From JAURVT01 sp049059935 (GTDB taxonomy: Bacteria > Actinomycetota > Actinomycetes > Propionibacteriales > Nocardioidaceae), in assembly GCF_049059935.1 (NCBI RefSeq), contig NZ_JBMGQR010000004.1, forward strand, positions 49,944-113,943: a DNA stretch of 64,000 nucleotides, given 5' to 3'. Below are positions 56,947 through 64,000 of the stretch, piece by piece; positions within the stretch are counted from its first letter, which is position 1, and each line of letters opens with the position of its first letter. Under the pieces are notes generated by a model. The model saw only the letters and a list, made by a program, of their open reading frames with translations, searched no databases and was not told where the DNA came from. Made by a program: the position numbers and the translations under genes.

Positions 56947-59379
56947 TCAGCCCCTCAGACGCGTCATGGTCGGGTCGAACAAAGGCTCGGCCGTGACCGT
57001 GTACGGCAGGTCGCGGTCGAAGTACGTCACGGCGACCTGCGTGCCCGGCTCGGACAGCTCGGCCGGCACCCAGGCGTAGGCGATGGCCCGCGCGATCGTG
57101 TGGCCCCAGGCGGCGCTCGTCGTGTAGCCGACGACGACGCCGTCGTGGCGCACCGGCTCCTTGCCCATGACGACGGCCTGCGGGTCCGTCGAGGTCAGGC
57201 AGACCAGCTTCTTGGACGGGTGGTCGGCGTCCATCGCGAGCAGCGCGTCGCGTCCGGTGAAGTCGCCCTTGTCCATCCGCACCGCGAAGCCGACGCCGGC
57301 CTCGTAGGGGTCGTGGTCCCAGGTCATGTCGGTGCCGAAGGAGCGGTACCCCTTCTCCAGGCGCAGGCTGTCGAACGCCCCACGTCCGGCGGCGATGACG
57401 CCGTGCTCGCGGCCCGCCTCCCACAGCGTGTCCCAGAGCTTGGCGCCCATGTCGGCCGACGTGTACAGCTCGTAGCCGAGCTCGCCGACGTACGACAGCC
57501 GCAGCGCCGTCACCGGCACCATGCCGACGTGCGCCTCGCGGCCGCGGAAGTACTTGAGGGTGTCGTTGCTCCAGTCGTCGGACGACACCGACTGGATCAC
57601 CGCGCGCGCCTGCGGGCCCCACAGGCCGATGCAGCACGAGCCGGGCGTCACGTCGCGGACGAACACGTCGGCGGGTGCCCGACGCTCCAGCAGGTCGAGG
57701 TCGAGGGGGCCGTTGGCGCCGACCTGGTAGCGGTCCTTGGCCAGGCGGGCCACCGTCACGTCGCTGCGGATGCGTCCGCGCTCGTCGAGCACCAGGCAGT
57801 AGGTCACCGAGCCGACCGACTTGGCGATGTTGCCGGTGACGACGCCCTGCAGGAAGTCGGTCGCACCGCGGCCCGACACCTCGAGCCGCGTCAGCGCGGT
57901 CATGTCGTACATCGCGACGCGCTCGCGCGTCACCTGCGCCTCGGCCCCGACGACGGGCGACCAGTAGCGCGACGCCCACTCCCCCGCCCTGGCGACGTCG
58001 CGGCCGTCCACCTCGCCGGCGTTGGCCTCGTACCACTGCGGACGCTCCCAGCCGCTGGCCTCGAGGAAGAACGCGCCCTGCTCGCGCTCGCGCTCGTGGA
58101 ACGGGCTGAGCCGCAACGGGCGCGGCGACTCCATCGGCTGCCGCGGGTGCAGCAGGTCGTAGACCTCGACGAAGTTCTGGCAGTCGCGCTCGGTGACGTA
58201 CGCGGGTCCGCGCTGGTGCGGCCAGAAGCGGGCGAGGTCGGCCTCGTGCATGTCGACCGACGGCACGCCGTCGACCAGCCACTCCGCGACGGCCCTGCCC
58301 ACGCCCGCGGAGTGCGTCACCCACACGGCCTCGGCGACCCAGAAGCCCTCCAGCTCGGGGTGCTCGCCGACGAGCGGGCCGCCGTCGGTGGTGAAGGAGA
58401 AGATGCCGTTGATGCCCTCGGCGACCTCCGCGTCGCGCAGGCACGGCAGCAGCGCCTGGCTCTCCTTCCACGCCTCGGCGAAGTCGGGCGGCGTGAACGC
58501 GTGGACGCTCGGCATGTGCTCGCCCTCGCCGGGACGCGTCAGCGCATCCACGTCGACCGGGATGGGGCGGTGGCCGTACCAGCCGATCGTCAGGCGGTCG
58601 CGGTCGTCGCGGTAGTACAGGTCGGCGCCCTGGTGGCGCAGGATCGGGCGGACGGCTTCCTCGGTCTGCCCTGCGAGCGCGGGCACCGGGCCGGTGCTGG
58701 CCAGCTGGTGCTCCAGCGGCGTGAGCGGCAGCGTCAGACCGGTCATCGCGGCGATCTTCTGCCCCCAGATGCCGGCGCAGCAGACCACGACGTCGGCCGG
58801 GACGTCGCCGTTGCTCGTGCGGACGCCGGTGACGCGGCCGTCCTCGCTCAGCACGTCGAGCACCTCGGTGCCGGGCATCAGGGTGGCCCCGCGCGACTCG
58901 GCGCGACGGGTCTGGGCGGAGACCGCGCGGACGGCCTTGGCCAGTCCGTCGGTGGGGCAGTGCAGCCCGCCGAGCACCTGGGCGGGGTCGAGCAGCGGGT
59001 GCAGCTCGAGGCACGCGTCGGCGTCGAGCACGGTGGCCTCGATGCCGCTGGCGTGCAGCCAGCCGGCGCGGCGGTGCAGCTCGGCGAGCCGCTCGGGCGA
59101 CGTGGCCACCTCGAGCCCGCCGACCTGCAGGAAGCAGGGGTCGCCGTCGTCGTCCAGGCCCACCAGCTTCTCGACGGTGTAGCGCGCGAGCTCGGTCATC
59201 ATCCGCGAGCCGTTGGCCTGGAAGACCAGGCCCGGCGCGTGCGAGCTGGACCCGCCGGTCAGCGGCAGCGGACCCTGGTCGACGACGGTGACGTCGGTCC
59301 AGCCCCGCGCGGTGAGCTCGTCGGCGACGGCCGCGCCGACCACCCCGGCCCCGATGACGACGACCTTGCGACCTGCCAT
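56947..59379 (-). CDS. Dimethylglycine oxidase
   Basis: An 810-residue two-domain enzyme closely resembling Arthrobacter globiformis dimethylglycine oxidase from VVVIGAGVVG to its C-terminal MTRLRG. The FAD domain carries His47 in GGSSSHAPGLVF, the position of the covalently flavinylated histidine. The C-terminal T-protein domain (from about 430) takes the iminium carbon onto tetrahydrofolate. Product: sarcosine, which the downstream sarcosine oxidase handles. The ATG at 59379 has GGAGGTG at ideal spacing. Confidence 0.93.
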   Translation of the reverse strand: MAGRKVVVIGAGVVGAAVADELTARGWTDVTVVDQGPLPLTGGSSSHAPGLVFQANGSRMMTELARYTVEKLVGLDDDGDPCFLQVGGLEVATSPERLAELHRRAGWLHASGIEATVLDADACLELHPLLDPAQVLGGLHCPTDGLAKAVRAVSAQTRRAESRGATLMPGTEVLDVLSEDGRVTGVRTSNGDVPADVVVCCAGIWGQKIAAMTGLTLPLTPLEHQLASTGPVPALAGQTEEAVRPILRHQGADLYYRDDRDRLTIGWYGHRPIPVDVDALTRPGEGEHMPSVHAFTPPDFAEAWKESQALLPCLRDAEVAEGINGIFSFTTDGGPLVGEHPELEGFWVAEAVWVTHSAGVGRAVAEWLVDGVPSVDMHEADLARFWPHQRGPAYVTERDCQNFVEVYDLLHPRQPMESPRPLRLSPFHEREREQGAFFLEASGWERPQWYEANAGEVDGRDVARAGEWASRYWSPVVGAEAQVTRERVAMYDMTALTRLEVSGRGATDFLQGVVTGNIAKSVGSVTYCLVLDERGRIRSDVTVARLAKDRYQVGANGPLDLDLLERRAPADVFVRDVTPGSCCIGLWGPQARAVIQSVSSDDWSNDTLKYFRGREAHVGMVPVTALRLSYVGELGYELYTSADMGAKLWDTLWEAGREHGVIAAGRGAFDSLRLEKGYRSFGTDMTWDHDPYEAGVGFAVRMDKGDFTGRDALLAMDADHPSKKLVCLTSTDPQAVVMGKEPVRHDGVVVGYTTSAAWGHTIARAIAYAWVPAELSEPGTQVAVTYFDRDLPYTVTAEPLFDPTMTRLRG

Positions 59380-59416
59380 GACCACACCTCCGCGACCTCG
59401 CGACCACTGTTGCGTC

Positions 59417-59443
59417 TTGTGCAACGGCGTTCGGCTTGCGCAA
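59417..59443. promoter_or_regulatory. Paired TTGYGCAA operator boxes before dimethylglycine oxidase
   Basis: TTGTGCAA (59417-59424) and the perfect palindrome TTGCGCAA (59436-59443) are 19 bp apart centre to centre, about two helical turns. They overlap and follow the expected transcription start on the minus strand, a typical repressor position. Confidence 0.5.
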
Positions 59444-59445
59444 CA

Positions 59446-59475
59446 AGAGTACGAACCCCGGTCACGATCCGGCAA
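59446..59475 (-). promoter_or_regulatory. Promoter of the dimethylglycine oxidase-sox operon
   Basis: On the minus strand TTGCCG (59470-59475) and TACTCT (59446-59451) are spaced by 18 bases. This is the best -35/-10 pair in the 138-bp divergent gap and places the start of transcription inside the second TTGYGCAA box. Confidence 0.45.
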
Positions 59476-59481
59476 GACCCC

Positions 59482-59514
59482 TTGACGTCACACCGGTGAG
59501 AAATCTACTTTCAC
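59482..59514 (+). promoter_or_regulatory. Promoter and candidate operator of the RpiR gene
   Basis: TTGACG (59482-59487) and TCTACT (59504-59509) are spaced by 16 bases, so transcription would begin near 59516, almost at the GTG (59518): a leaderless mRNA. GAAA-N5-TTTC (59500-59512) overlaps the -10 and resembles RpiR/MurR operators; a further GTGAAA lies at 59530-59535. Confidence 0.5.
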
Positions 59515-59517
59515 CTG

Positions 59518-60414
59518 GTGTCCATCGACGTGAAACCTGCTTACACCCCCGCCGTCATCCCGGCGCTGCGCAGGCTCGTCGACGACCTCCCCGGGCAGGC
59601 CGCCCGGGTCGCGCGCGTCGTGCTCGACGACCCGCACCGCGCGGCCCGGATGCCGATCGCCGACCTCGCCGTCGCCGCCGAGACGAGCGAGGCCTCGGTG
59701 ACGCGGCTGGCGCAGCGGCTCGGGCTCACCGGCTACCCCGCGCTGCGCATCGCGCTGGCCGCGGAGAGCGGCCAGGACACCACCGGCACGGCCCACGTCG
59801 CCGGCGACGTGACGATCGACGACGACCTCGCGACCGTCCGCGCCAAGGTGCTCGCCGACCTCGAGGCGTCGCTGCGCGAGACGTCGGCCGCGCTCGACGA
59901 CGGCGCGGTGGCGGCGGTCGTCACCGCGGTGGCCGCAGCCCGCCGCACGCTCGTCGTGGGCGTCGGCGCGTCCGGCATCGTCGCCACCGACCTCGCCCGC
60001 AAGCTCGAGCGCGCCGGGCTGGTCGCGTCGGCGCTCACCGAGTACCACGACGCCGTGACGTCGGCCGTCGCCGTGCGTCCCGGCGACGTGGTGGTGGCGT
60101 TCTCCCACTCCGGGGGCACCGTCGACGTCGTCGACCCCGTCCGCCGGGCCGCCGAGCGCGGCGCCACCACCGTCGCGGTCACTTCGCGTCCCGACTCCGA
60201 CCTCGCCCGCGCGGCCGACCACGTGCTGGTCACCGTCGCCGGGTCGGAGTCGGCCTTCCGCCCCGCCGCCATGACCAGCCGCTCGGCCCAGCTCTACGTC
60301 GTCGACGTGCTCTTCGTCGCCGTCGTCCAGCGCACGTACGACGTCGCCGAGCCCCTGCTCACCGCCTCGTGGGACGCGCTGCGTCCCCGCCACCCCGACC
60401 GAGGAGACCGATGA
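59518..60414 (+). CDS. MurR/RpiR-family regulator
   Basis: A 298-residue regulator with an N-terminal RpiR helix-turn-helix (about 10-85, MPIADLAVAAETSEASVTRLAQRLGL) and a SIS sugar-phosphate domain (about 130-270, VGVGASGIVATDLARKLERAG; FSHSGGTVDVVD). MurR senses MurNAc-6-phosphate; the following murQ and PTS genes make that the likely effector. GTG start, predicted leaderless. The stop overlaps murQ by ATGA. Confidence 0.9.
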   Translation: MSIDVKPAYTPAVIPALRRLVDDLPGQAARVARVVLDDPHRAARMPIADLAVAAETSEASVTRLAQRLGLTGYPALRIALAAESGQDTTGTAHVAGDVTIDDDLATVRAKVLADLEASLRETSAALDDGAVAAVVTAVAAARRTLVVGVGASGIVATDLARKLERAGLVASALTEYHDAVTSAVAVRPGDVVVAFSHSGGTVDVVDPVRRAAERGATTVAVTSRPDSDLARAADHVLVTVAGSESAFRPAAMTSRSAQLYVVDVLFVAVVQRTYDVAEPLLTASWDALRPRHPDRGDR

Positions 60415-61361
60415 CCTCCCCCCTGCTCGACACCGAGCTGCGCGACGCGCTCGGCACGCTCTCGACCGAGGAGGTCGGCAGCCAGTTCGCGGGCCTCGAC
60501 GCGCTCGGCACGCTCGACGCGGCGCGATTGATGAACGCCGCCGACGCCACCGTCCCGGCGGCCGTCGAGGCCGTGCTGCCCGCGCTGGCCGGGGCCGTCG
60601 ACCGCATCGCCGCGGGCATGCGTCAGGGCGGACGGCTGGTCTACGCCGGCGCCGGCACCGCCGGACGTCTCGGCGTGCTCGACGCGAGCGAGTGCCCGCC
60701 GACGTTCGACACCGACCCGAGCCGGGTGGTCGGCCTGATCGCCGGCGGCACCGTCGCGCTCACCACCGCGGTCGAGGGCGCCGAGGACGACGGCGACCAG
60801 GGCGGACGCGACGTCCTCGCGCAGCACGTCGGCCCGCACGACACCGTCGTCGGCATCTCCGCCAGCGGACGCACCCCGTACGCGATCGGCGCCGTCCGGG
60901 CGGCCCGCGAGGCCGGCGCGTTCACCGTCGGCCTGTCCTGCAACGCCGGGTCGTCGCTCGGCGCGGCCGCTGACGTCGCGCTCGAGGTGGTGGTCGGCCC
61001 CGAGGTGGTGGCCGGCTCCACGCGGCTGAAGTCGGGCACCGCGCAGAAGCTGGTGCTCAACCTGCTCTCGACGCTGACGATGGTCCGGCTCGGCAAGACC
61101 TACGGCAACCTGATGGTCGACCTCCGCGCGAGCAACGACAAGCTGCGCGCCCGCTCCTGGCGGATCGTGCGCGAGGCCACGGGGGCGTCCGACGCCGACG
61201 TCGACGCCGCGATGGCCGCGTCCGACGGCGAGGTCAAGGTCGCGATCGCCGTCCTCACCGGCGGTGTCGACGCCCGCACGGCCCGCACCGCCCTCGACGA
61301 CCACGACGGCGTGCTGCGCGCCGCCCTCGACTCCCTCACCACCACGACGACGAAGGACTGA
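60411..61361 (+). CDS. murQ: N-acetylmuramic acid 6-phosphate etherase
   Basis: A 316-residue SIS-fold lyase that cleaves the lactyl ether of MurNAc-6-phosphate to GlcNAc-6-phosphate and D-lactate. Signatures are AGAGTAGRLGVLDASECPPTF near residue 80, VGISASGRTPYAIGA, GPEVVAGSTRLKSGTAQK and GNLMVDLRASNDKL. It is translationally coupled to the RpiR gene and followed 5 bp later by the PTS permease. Confidence 0.95.
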   Translation: MTSPLLDTELRDALGTLSTEEVGSQFAGLDALGTLDAARLMNAADATVPAAVEAVLPALAGAVDRIAAGMRQGGRLVYAGAGTAGRLGVLDASECPPTFDTDPSRVVGLIAGGTVALTTAVEGAEDDGDQGGRDVLAQHVGPHDTVVGISASGRTPYAIGAVRAAREAGAFTVGLSCNAGSSLGAAADVALEVVVGPEVVAGSTRLKSGTAQKLVLNLLSTLTMVRLGKTYGNLMVDLRASNDKLRARSWRIVREATGASDADVDAAMAASDGEVKVAIAVLTGGVDARTARTALDDHDGVLRAALDSLTTTTTKD

Positions 61362-61366
61362 CCGCC

Positions 61367-62869
61367 ATGCCCACCCCCGACCAGATCGCCCGCGACGTGC
61401 TGGCCGCCCTCGGTGGCGGCTCCAACGTCCGCGACGTCGAGAACTGCATCACCCGCCTGCGCGTCGACGTCGCCGACGAGACCCGCGTCGACGCCGACAC
61501 GCTCCAGGCCACCGAGGGCGTGCTCGCCGTCGTGCCCGGCCCCACCGTCCAGGTCGTGCTCGGCCCCGGCCTGGTCGACAAGGTCGCCGACGCGATGGAC
61601 CGCGAGCGCGCGAAGGCGCCCGCCGGCGGCGGCACGTCGGCGGCCGATCTCGCGGCGTCCGGCGAGGCGCTGCGGGCCCGTCAGAAGCAGCGCAACGACA
61701 CCCCCGTCAAGAACGCACTGCGCCGCATCGCGAACATCTTCGTGCCGCTCATCCCGGCCCTGATCGCCTGCGGCATCATCGCCGGCGTCAACGGCGTGCT
61801 CACCAACCTGGTGACGAGCGGCGACGCCCCGTGGCTCTCGGGCGTCACCCCACTGCTCGCCGCGATCGGCTCGGGCTTCCTGTCGCTCATCGCCGTCTTC
61901 GTCGGCATGAACACCGCCAAGGAGTTCGGCGGCACCGCCGTGCTCGGCGGCGCGATCGCCGGCATCGTCGTGTTCCCCGGCGTCGCCAACGTCACCGTGT
62001 TCGGCGAGACGCTCGCCCCCGGGCAGGGCGGCGTCATCGGCGCGCTGCTCGCGGCGCTGCTGGGTGCCTACGTCGAGCGCTGGGCGCGCAGGTGGGCGCC
62101 CGAGACGCTCGCGATGCTGATCGTCCCGACCGTGACGGTGCTCGTCGCGGGCCTGGCGGCACTGCTCGTCCTGATGTCGCTCGCCGGCTGGGTCTCGACG
62201 GCGATCGCGACGGCCGTCACCTGGCTGCTCGCCAACGGCGGCCCGTTCGCCGGGTTCCTGATGGCGGGCCTGTTCCTCCCCATGGTGATGCTGGGGCTGC
62301 ACCAGGCACTGATCCCGATCCACACGACGCTGATCGAGCAGGACGGGTACACCGTCATCATCCCGATCCTGGCGATGGCCGGCGCGGCCCAGGTGGGCGC
62401 GGCGATCGCGGTGTTCGTCCGGCTGAAGAACAACGCGTCCATCCGTCGCACGATCAAGTCGGCCGTCCCCGCGGGGCTGCTGGGCGTCGGCGAGCCGCTG
62501 ATCTACGGCGTCACGCTGCCCCTCGGTCGGCCCTTCATCACCGCCTGCGCGGGCGGCGCGATCGCGGGCGGGTTCATGGGCACGATGAACATGCTGGGCA
62601 CGACGGTCGGCTCCAGCGCCATCGGCCCGAGCGGGTGGGCGATGTTCCCGCTGCTCAACGGCAACCAGGGCATCGGCACCGCGATGCTCGTCTACGGCAT
62701 CGGCGAGATCATCGCGTACGCCTCGGGCTTCCTGCTCACCTACTTCTTCGGGTTCACCCGCGAGCGGCTGGTCGAGCTGAACTCCGACGACACCGGTGCC
62801 GGCGGACTGGTGCCCGACGCCGACGTCGCCCCGTCGACCGACCCGGCACCCGAGCTCGTCTCGCGGTAG
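61367..62869 (+). CDS. murP: PTS EIIBC, probable N-acetylmuramate permease
   Basis: A 500-residue PTS protein. The N-terminal EIIB domain has the phosphorylated cysteine Cys27 in ENCITRLR; the EIIC membrane domain runs from about 110 with ten helices and the sugar-site motif GEPLIYGVTLPLGRPF. There is no EIIA domain, so a separate EIIA must donate phosphate. Adjacent murQ points to MurNAc as substrate. Confidence 0.88.
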   Translation: MPTPDQIARDVLAALGGGSNVRDVENCITRLRVDVADETRVDADTLQATEGVLAVVPGPTVQVVLGPGLVDKVADAMDRERAKAPAGGGTSAADLAASGEALRARQKQRNDTPVKNALRRIANIFVPLIPALIACGIIAGVNGVLTNLVTSGDAPWLSGVTPLLAAIGSGFLSLIAVFVGMNTAKEFGGTAVLGGAIAGIVVFPGVANVTVFGETLAPGQGGVIGALLAALLGAYVERWARRWAPETLAMLIVPTVTVLVAGLAALLVLMSLAGWVSTAIATAVTWLLANGGPFAGFLMAGLFLPMVMLGLHQALIPIHTTLIEQDGYTVIIPILAMAGAAQVGAAIAVFVRLKNNASIRRTIKSAVPAGLLGVGEPLIYGVTLPLGRPFITACAGGAIAGGFMGTMNMLGTTVGSSAIGPSGWAMFPLLNGNQGIGTAMLVYGIGEIIAYASGFLLTYFFGFTRERLVELNSDDTGAGGLVPDADVAPSTDPAPELVSR

Positions 62870-62901
62870 GCGGCCCGCGCCGGGGGCTCCTCGGGTCTTG
62901 G

Positions 62902-62920
62902 TTAGGGTTGCCTGGCCTTA
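62902..62920. promoter_or_regulatory. DtxR/IdeR-like iron box
   Basis: TTAGGGTTGCCTGGCCTTA matches the actinobacterial 19-bp iron box (TTAGGTTAGSCTAACCTAA) at 14 of 19 positions. It lies 28 bp before the start of an iron-siderophore binding protein gene, where it would repress in iron-rich conditions. Confidence 0.6.
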
Positions 62921-62948
62921 GCGATCTCACCACCCAGGAGCCCCCGTC

Positions 62949-63959
62949 ATGCCCCCTGCCTCCCCCCTGCGCCGCCGCAGCCTCCTGCTCGGCGGCCTCG
63001 CCACCGCCGCCGTCCTCGCCGTCCCCGCCTGCGGCTCGTCGTCCGACGACGCCGCCGGGTCCGCCGACACCGGCCCGTGGTCGTTCACCGACGACCGGGG
63101 CGAGACCGTCGAGCTCGACGCCACGCCCCGGCGCATCGTCGGGCTGGGCGACGCGGTCGCGGCGCTGTGGGACTTCGGGATCGAGCCGGTGGGCACGTTC
63201 GGGATGCTCTCGATCAAGGACGACGCGCAGTTCGAGGGCTTCGACACGAGCGGCGTCACCGAGGTCGGCGTCACCTACGGCGAGATCGACGCCGAGAAGC
63301 TCGCCGCGCTGAAGCCCGACCTGATCGTCACGCACGTCTACCCCGAGGAGCTGGGCGGCACCGTCGAGGGCGTGCTGCTCTACGGGTTCAAGGACGAGAA
63401 GCAGATCGAGACGCTGTCGCAGATCGCGCCGATTGTCGCGATCGAGATGGGCGGCAACGGCAAGGACGTCGTCGTCCGCAACTCCGAGCTCGCGGCGTCG
63501 CTCGGCGCCGACCTGACCAGCCGGGCCAATGCGCGCAAGAAGAAGGACTACGACGCCGCGGCCACGGCGCTCACGAAGGCGGCTCGCTCGGGCGTCACCG
63601 TCCTCGCCGTCGCGGGCTACGACACCGAGGGCCTCTACGTCGCCCAGGCCCCGGCCGACCCGGCGCTCGACTACTACACGAGCCTCGGCGTCGCCTACCC
63701 CGACGTCGCGGACGACGAGTACTACTGGGACCTGCTCAGCTGGGAGAACGTCGACACCTACCGGAGCGACGTCGTCCTGTACTCGCTGCGCGCCATGGAC
63801 GCCGCCGCCCTGCAGAAGCAGCCGACGTTCGCCGAGCTCCCCGCCGCGGAGGCCGGCCAGGTCCACCCGTGGAAGTTCGAGCCGCTGTCGTGGGGCAAGC
63901 AGGCCGCCTGGATGACCACCCTCGCCGGCTACCTCACCGACTCCCAGAAGGTCACCTAG
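62949..63959 (+). CDS. Fe3+-siderophore ABC transporter binding lipoprotein
   Basis: A 336-residue class III binding protein. The N-terminus has RRRSLLLGG, a twin-arginine-like signal, and a lipobox ending VPAC near residue 27. The periplasmic-binding fold begins WSFTDDRGETVELDATPRRIVGLG and includes KPDLIVTHV. Permease and ATPase genes are not in the window. CCAGGAG precedes the ATG. Likely iron-regulated through the box upstream. Confidence 0.87.
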   Translation: MPPASPLRRRSLLLGGLATAAVLAVPACGSSSDDAAGSADTGPWSFTDDRGETVELDATPRRIVGLGDAVAALWDFGIEPVGTFGMLSIKDDAQFEGFDTSGVTEVGVTYGEIDAEKLAALKPDLIVTHVYPEELGGTVEGVLLYGFKDEKQIETLSQIAPIVAIEMGGNGKDVVVRNSELAASLGADLTSRANARKKKDYDAAATALTKAARSGVTVLAVAGYDTEGLYVAQAPADPALDYYTSLGVAYPDVADDEYYWDLLSWENVDTYRSDVVLYSLRAMDAAALQKQPTFAELPAAEAGQVHPWKFEPLSWGKQAAWMTTLAGYLTDSQKVT

Positions 63960-64000
63960 CCCGCCCCCTCCCCCGAGTTGTCGGTGCGTGGTGATGTCGG

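Overview
The window is very GC-rich, gene-dense actinobacterial DNA. Short 1-bp and 4-bp ATGA/GTGA stop-start overlaps are everywhere, GTG starts are common and several promoters look leaderless. The gene content (Mycobacterium-type LpdA without the redox disulfide, LGFP-repeat amidase, long-form DeoC, BmpA-type nucleoside importer, SdhCAB, Arthrobacter-type dimethylglycine oxidase) suggests a soil or marine actinomycete, perhaps near Nocardioidaceae. The genus is inference. I saw no tRNA, rRNA, CRISPR, prophage or insertion sequence; this reads as chromosomal core plus catabolic operons.

Region 1 (1-4,000): two secreted cell-wall proteins on the minus strand (LGFP amidase, then SpoIID/LytB-like protein cut by the window edge) and the LpdA-type quinone reductase. 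Region 2 (4,041-26,781): a nucleoside salvage and catabolism block. Plus-strand genes encode purine nucleoside phosphorylase, a uronate-dehydrogenase-like enzyme, a phosphopentose/hexose mutase, deoxyribose-phosphate aldolase, and a full-length plus a half-length aldehyde dehydrogenase. A Ser/Thr kinase and an ECF sigma factor stand head to head in the middle. Minus-strand genes encode adenosine deaminase, MaoC dehydratase, thymidine phosphorylase, a cytochrome P450, cytidine deaminase, a complete BmpA-type nucleoside ABC importer and an M20 amidohydrolase. Nucleosides would be imported, deaminated, phosphorolysed, and the pentose phosphate cleaved to glyceraldehyde-3-phosphate and acetaldehyde. 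Gene order recalls M. tuberculosis lpdA-deoD-pmmB-add-deoA-cdd-sdh.

Region 3 (26,801-40,061): sdhCAB with a divergent LysR regulator and a clear T-N11-A operator, then housekeeping and miscellaneous genes (threonine dehydratase, YihY, 2'-5' RNA ligase family, trpS, SDR, galK, a prephenate dehydratase of alphaproteobacterial type, double GNAT, MFS). Region 4 (40,125-59,379): what looks like a nearly complete glycine betaine utilisation locus. It has a ProU/OpuA-like importer with a fused double permease, an IclR regulator, purU, a three-component Rieske oxygenase system (oxygenase, FAD reductase, Rieske ferredoxin), a second IclR regulator, and a dimethylglycine oxidase-soxBDAG operon ending in an alpha/beta hydrolase. 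Betaine would be demethylated to dimethylglycine, sarcosine and glycine, with one-carbon units passed to tetrahydrofolate and released as formate by PurU.

Region 5 (59,518-64,000): an RpiR regulator, murQ and a PTS EIIBC for N-acetylmuramate use, then an iron-siderophore binding lipoprotein behind a likely iron box. Notable non-coding structures are a tandem ~310-bp repeat carrying nested palindromes (16.38-16.97 kb), three long stem-loops (7.8, 46.0 and 50.95 kb), an attenuator-like hairpin between bmpA and its ABC genes, and several candidate operators.
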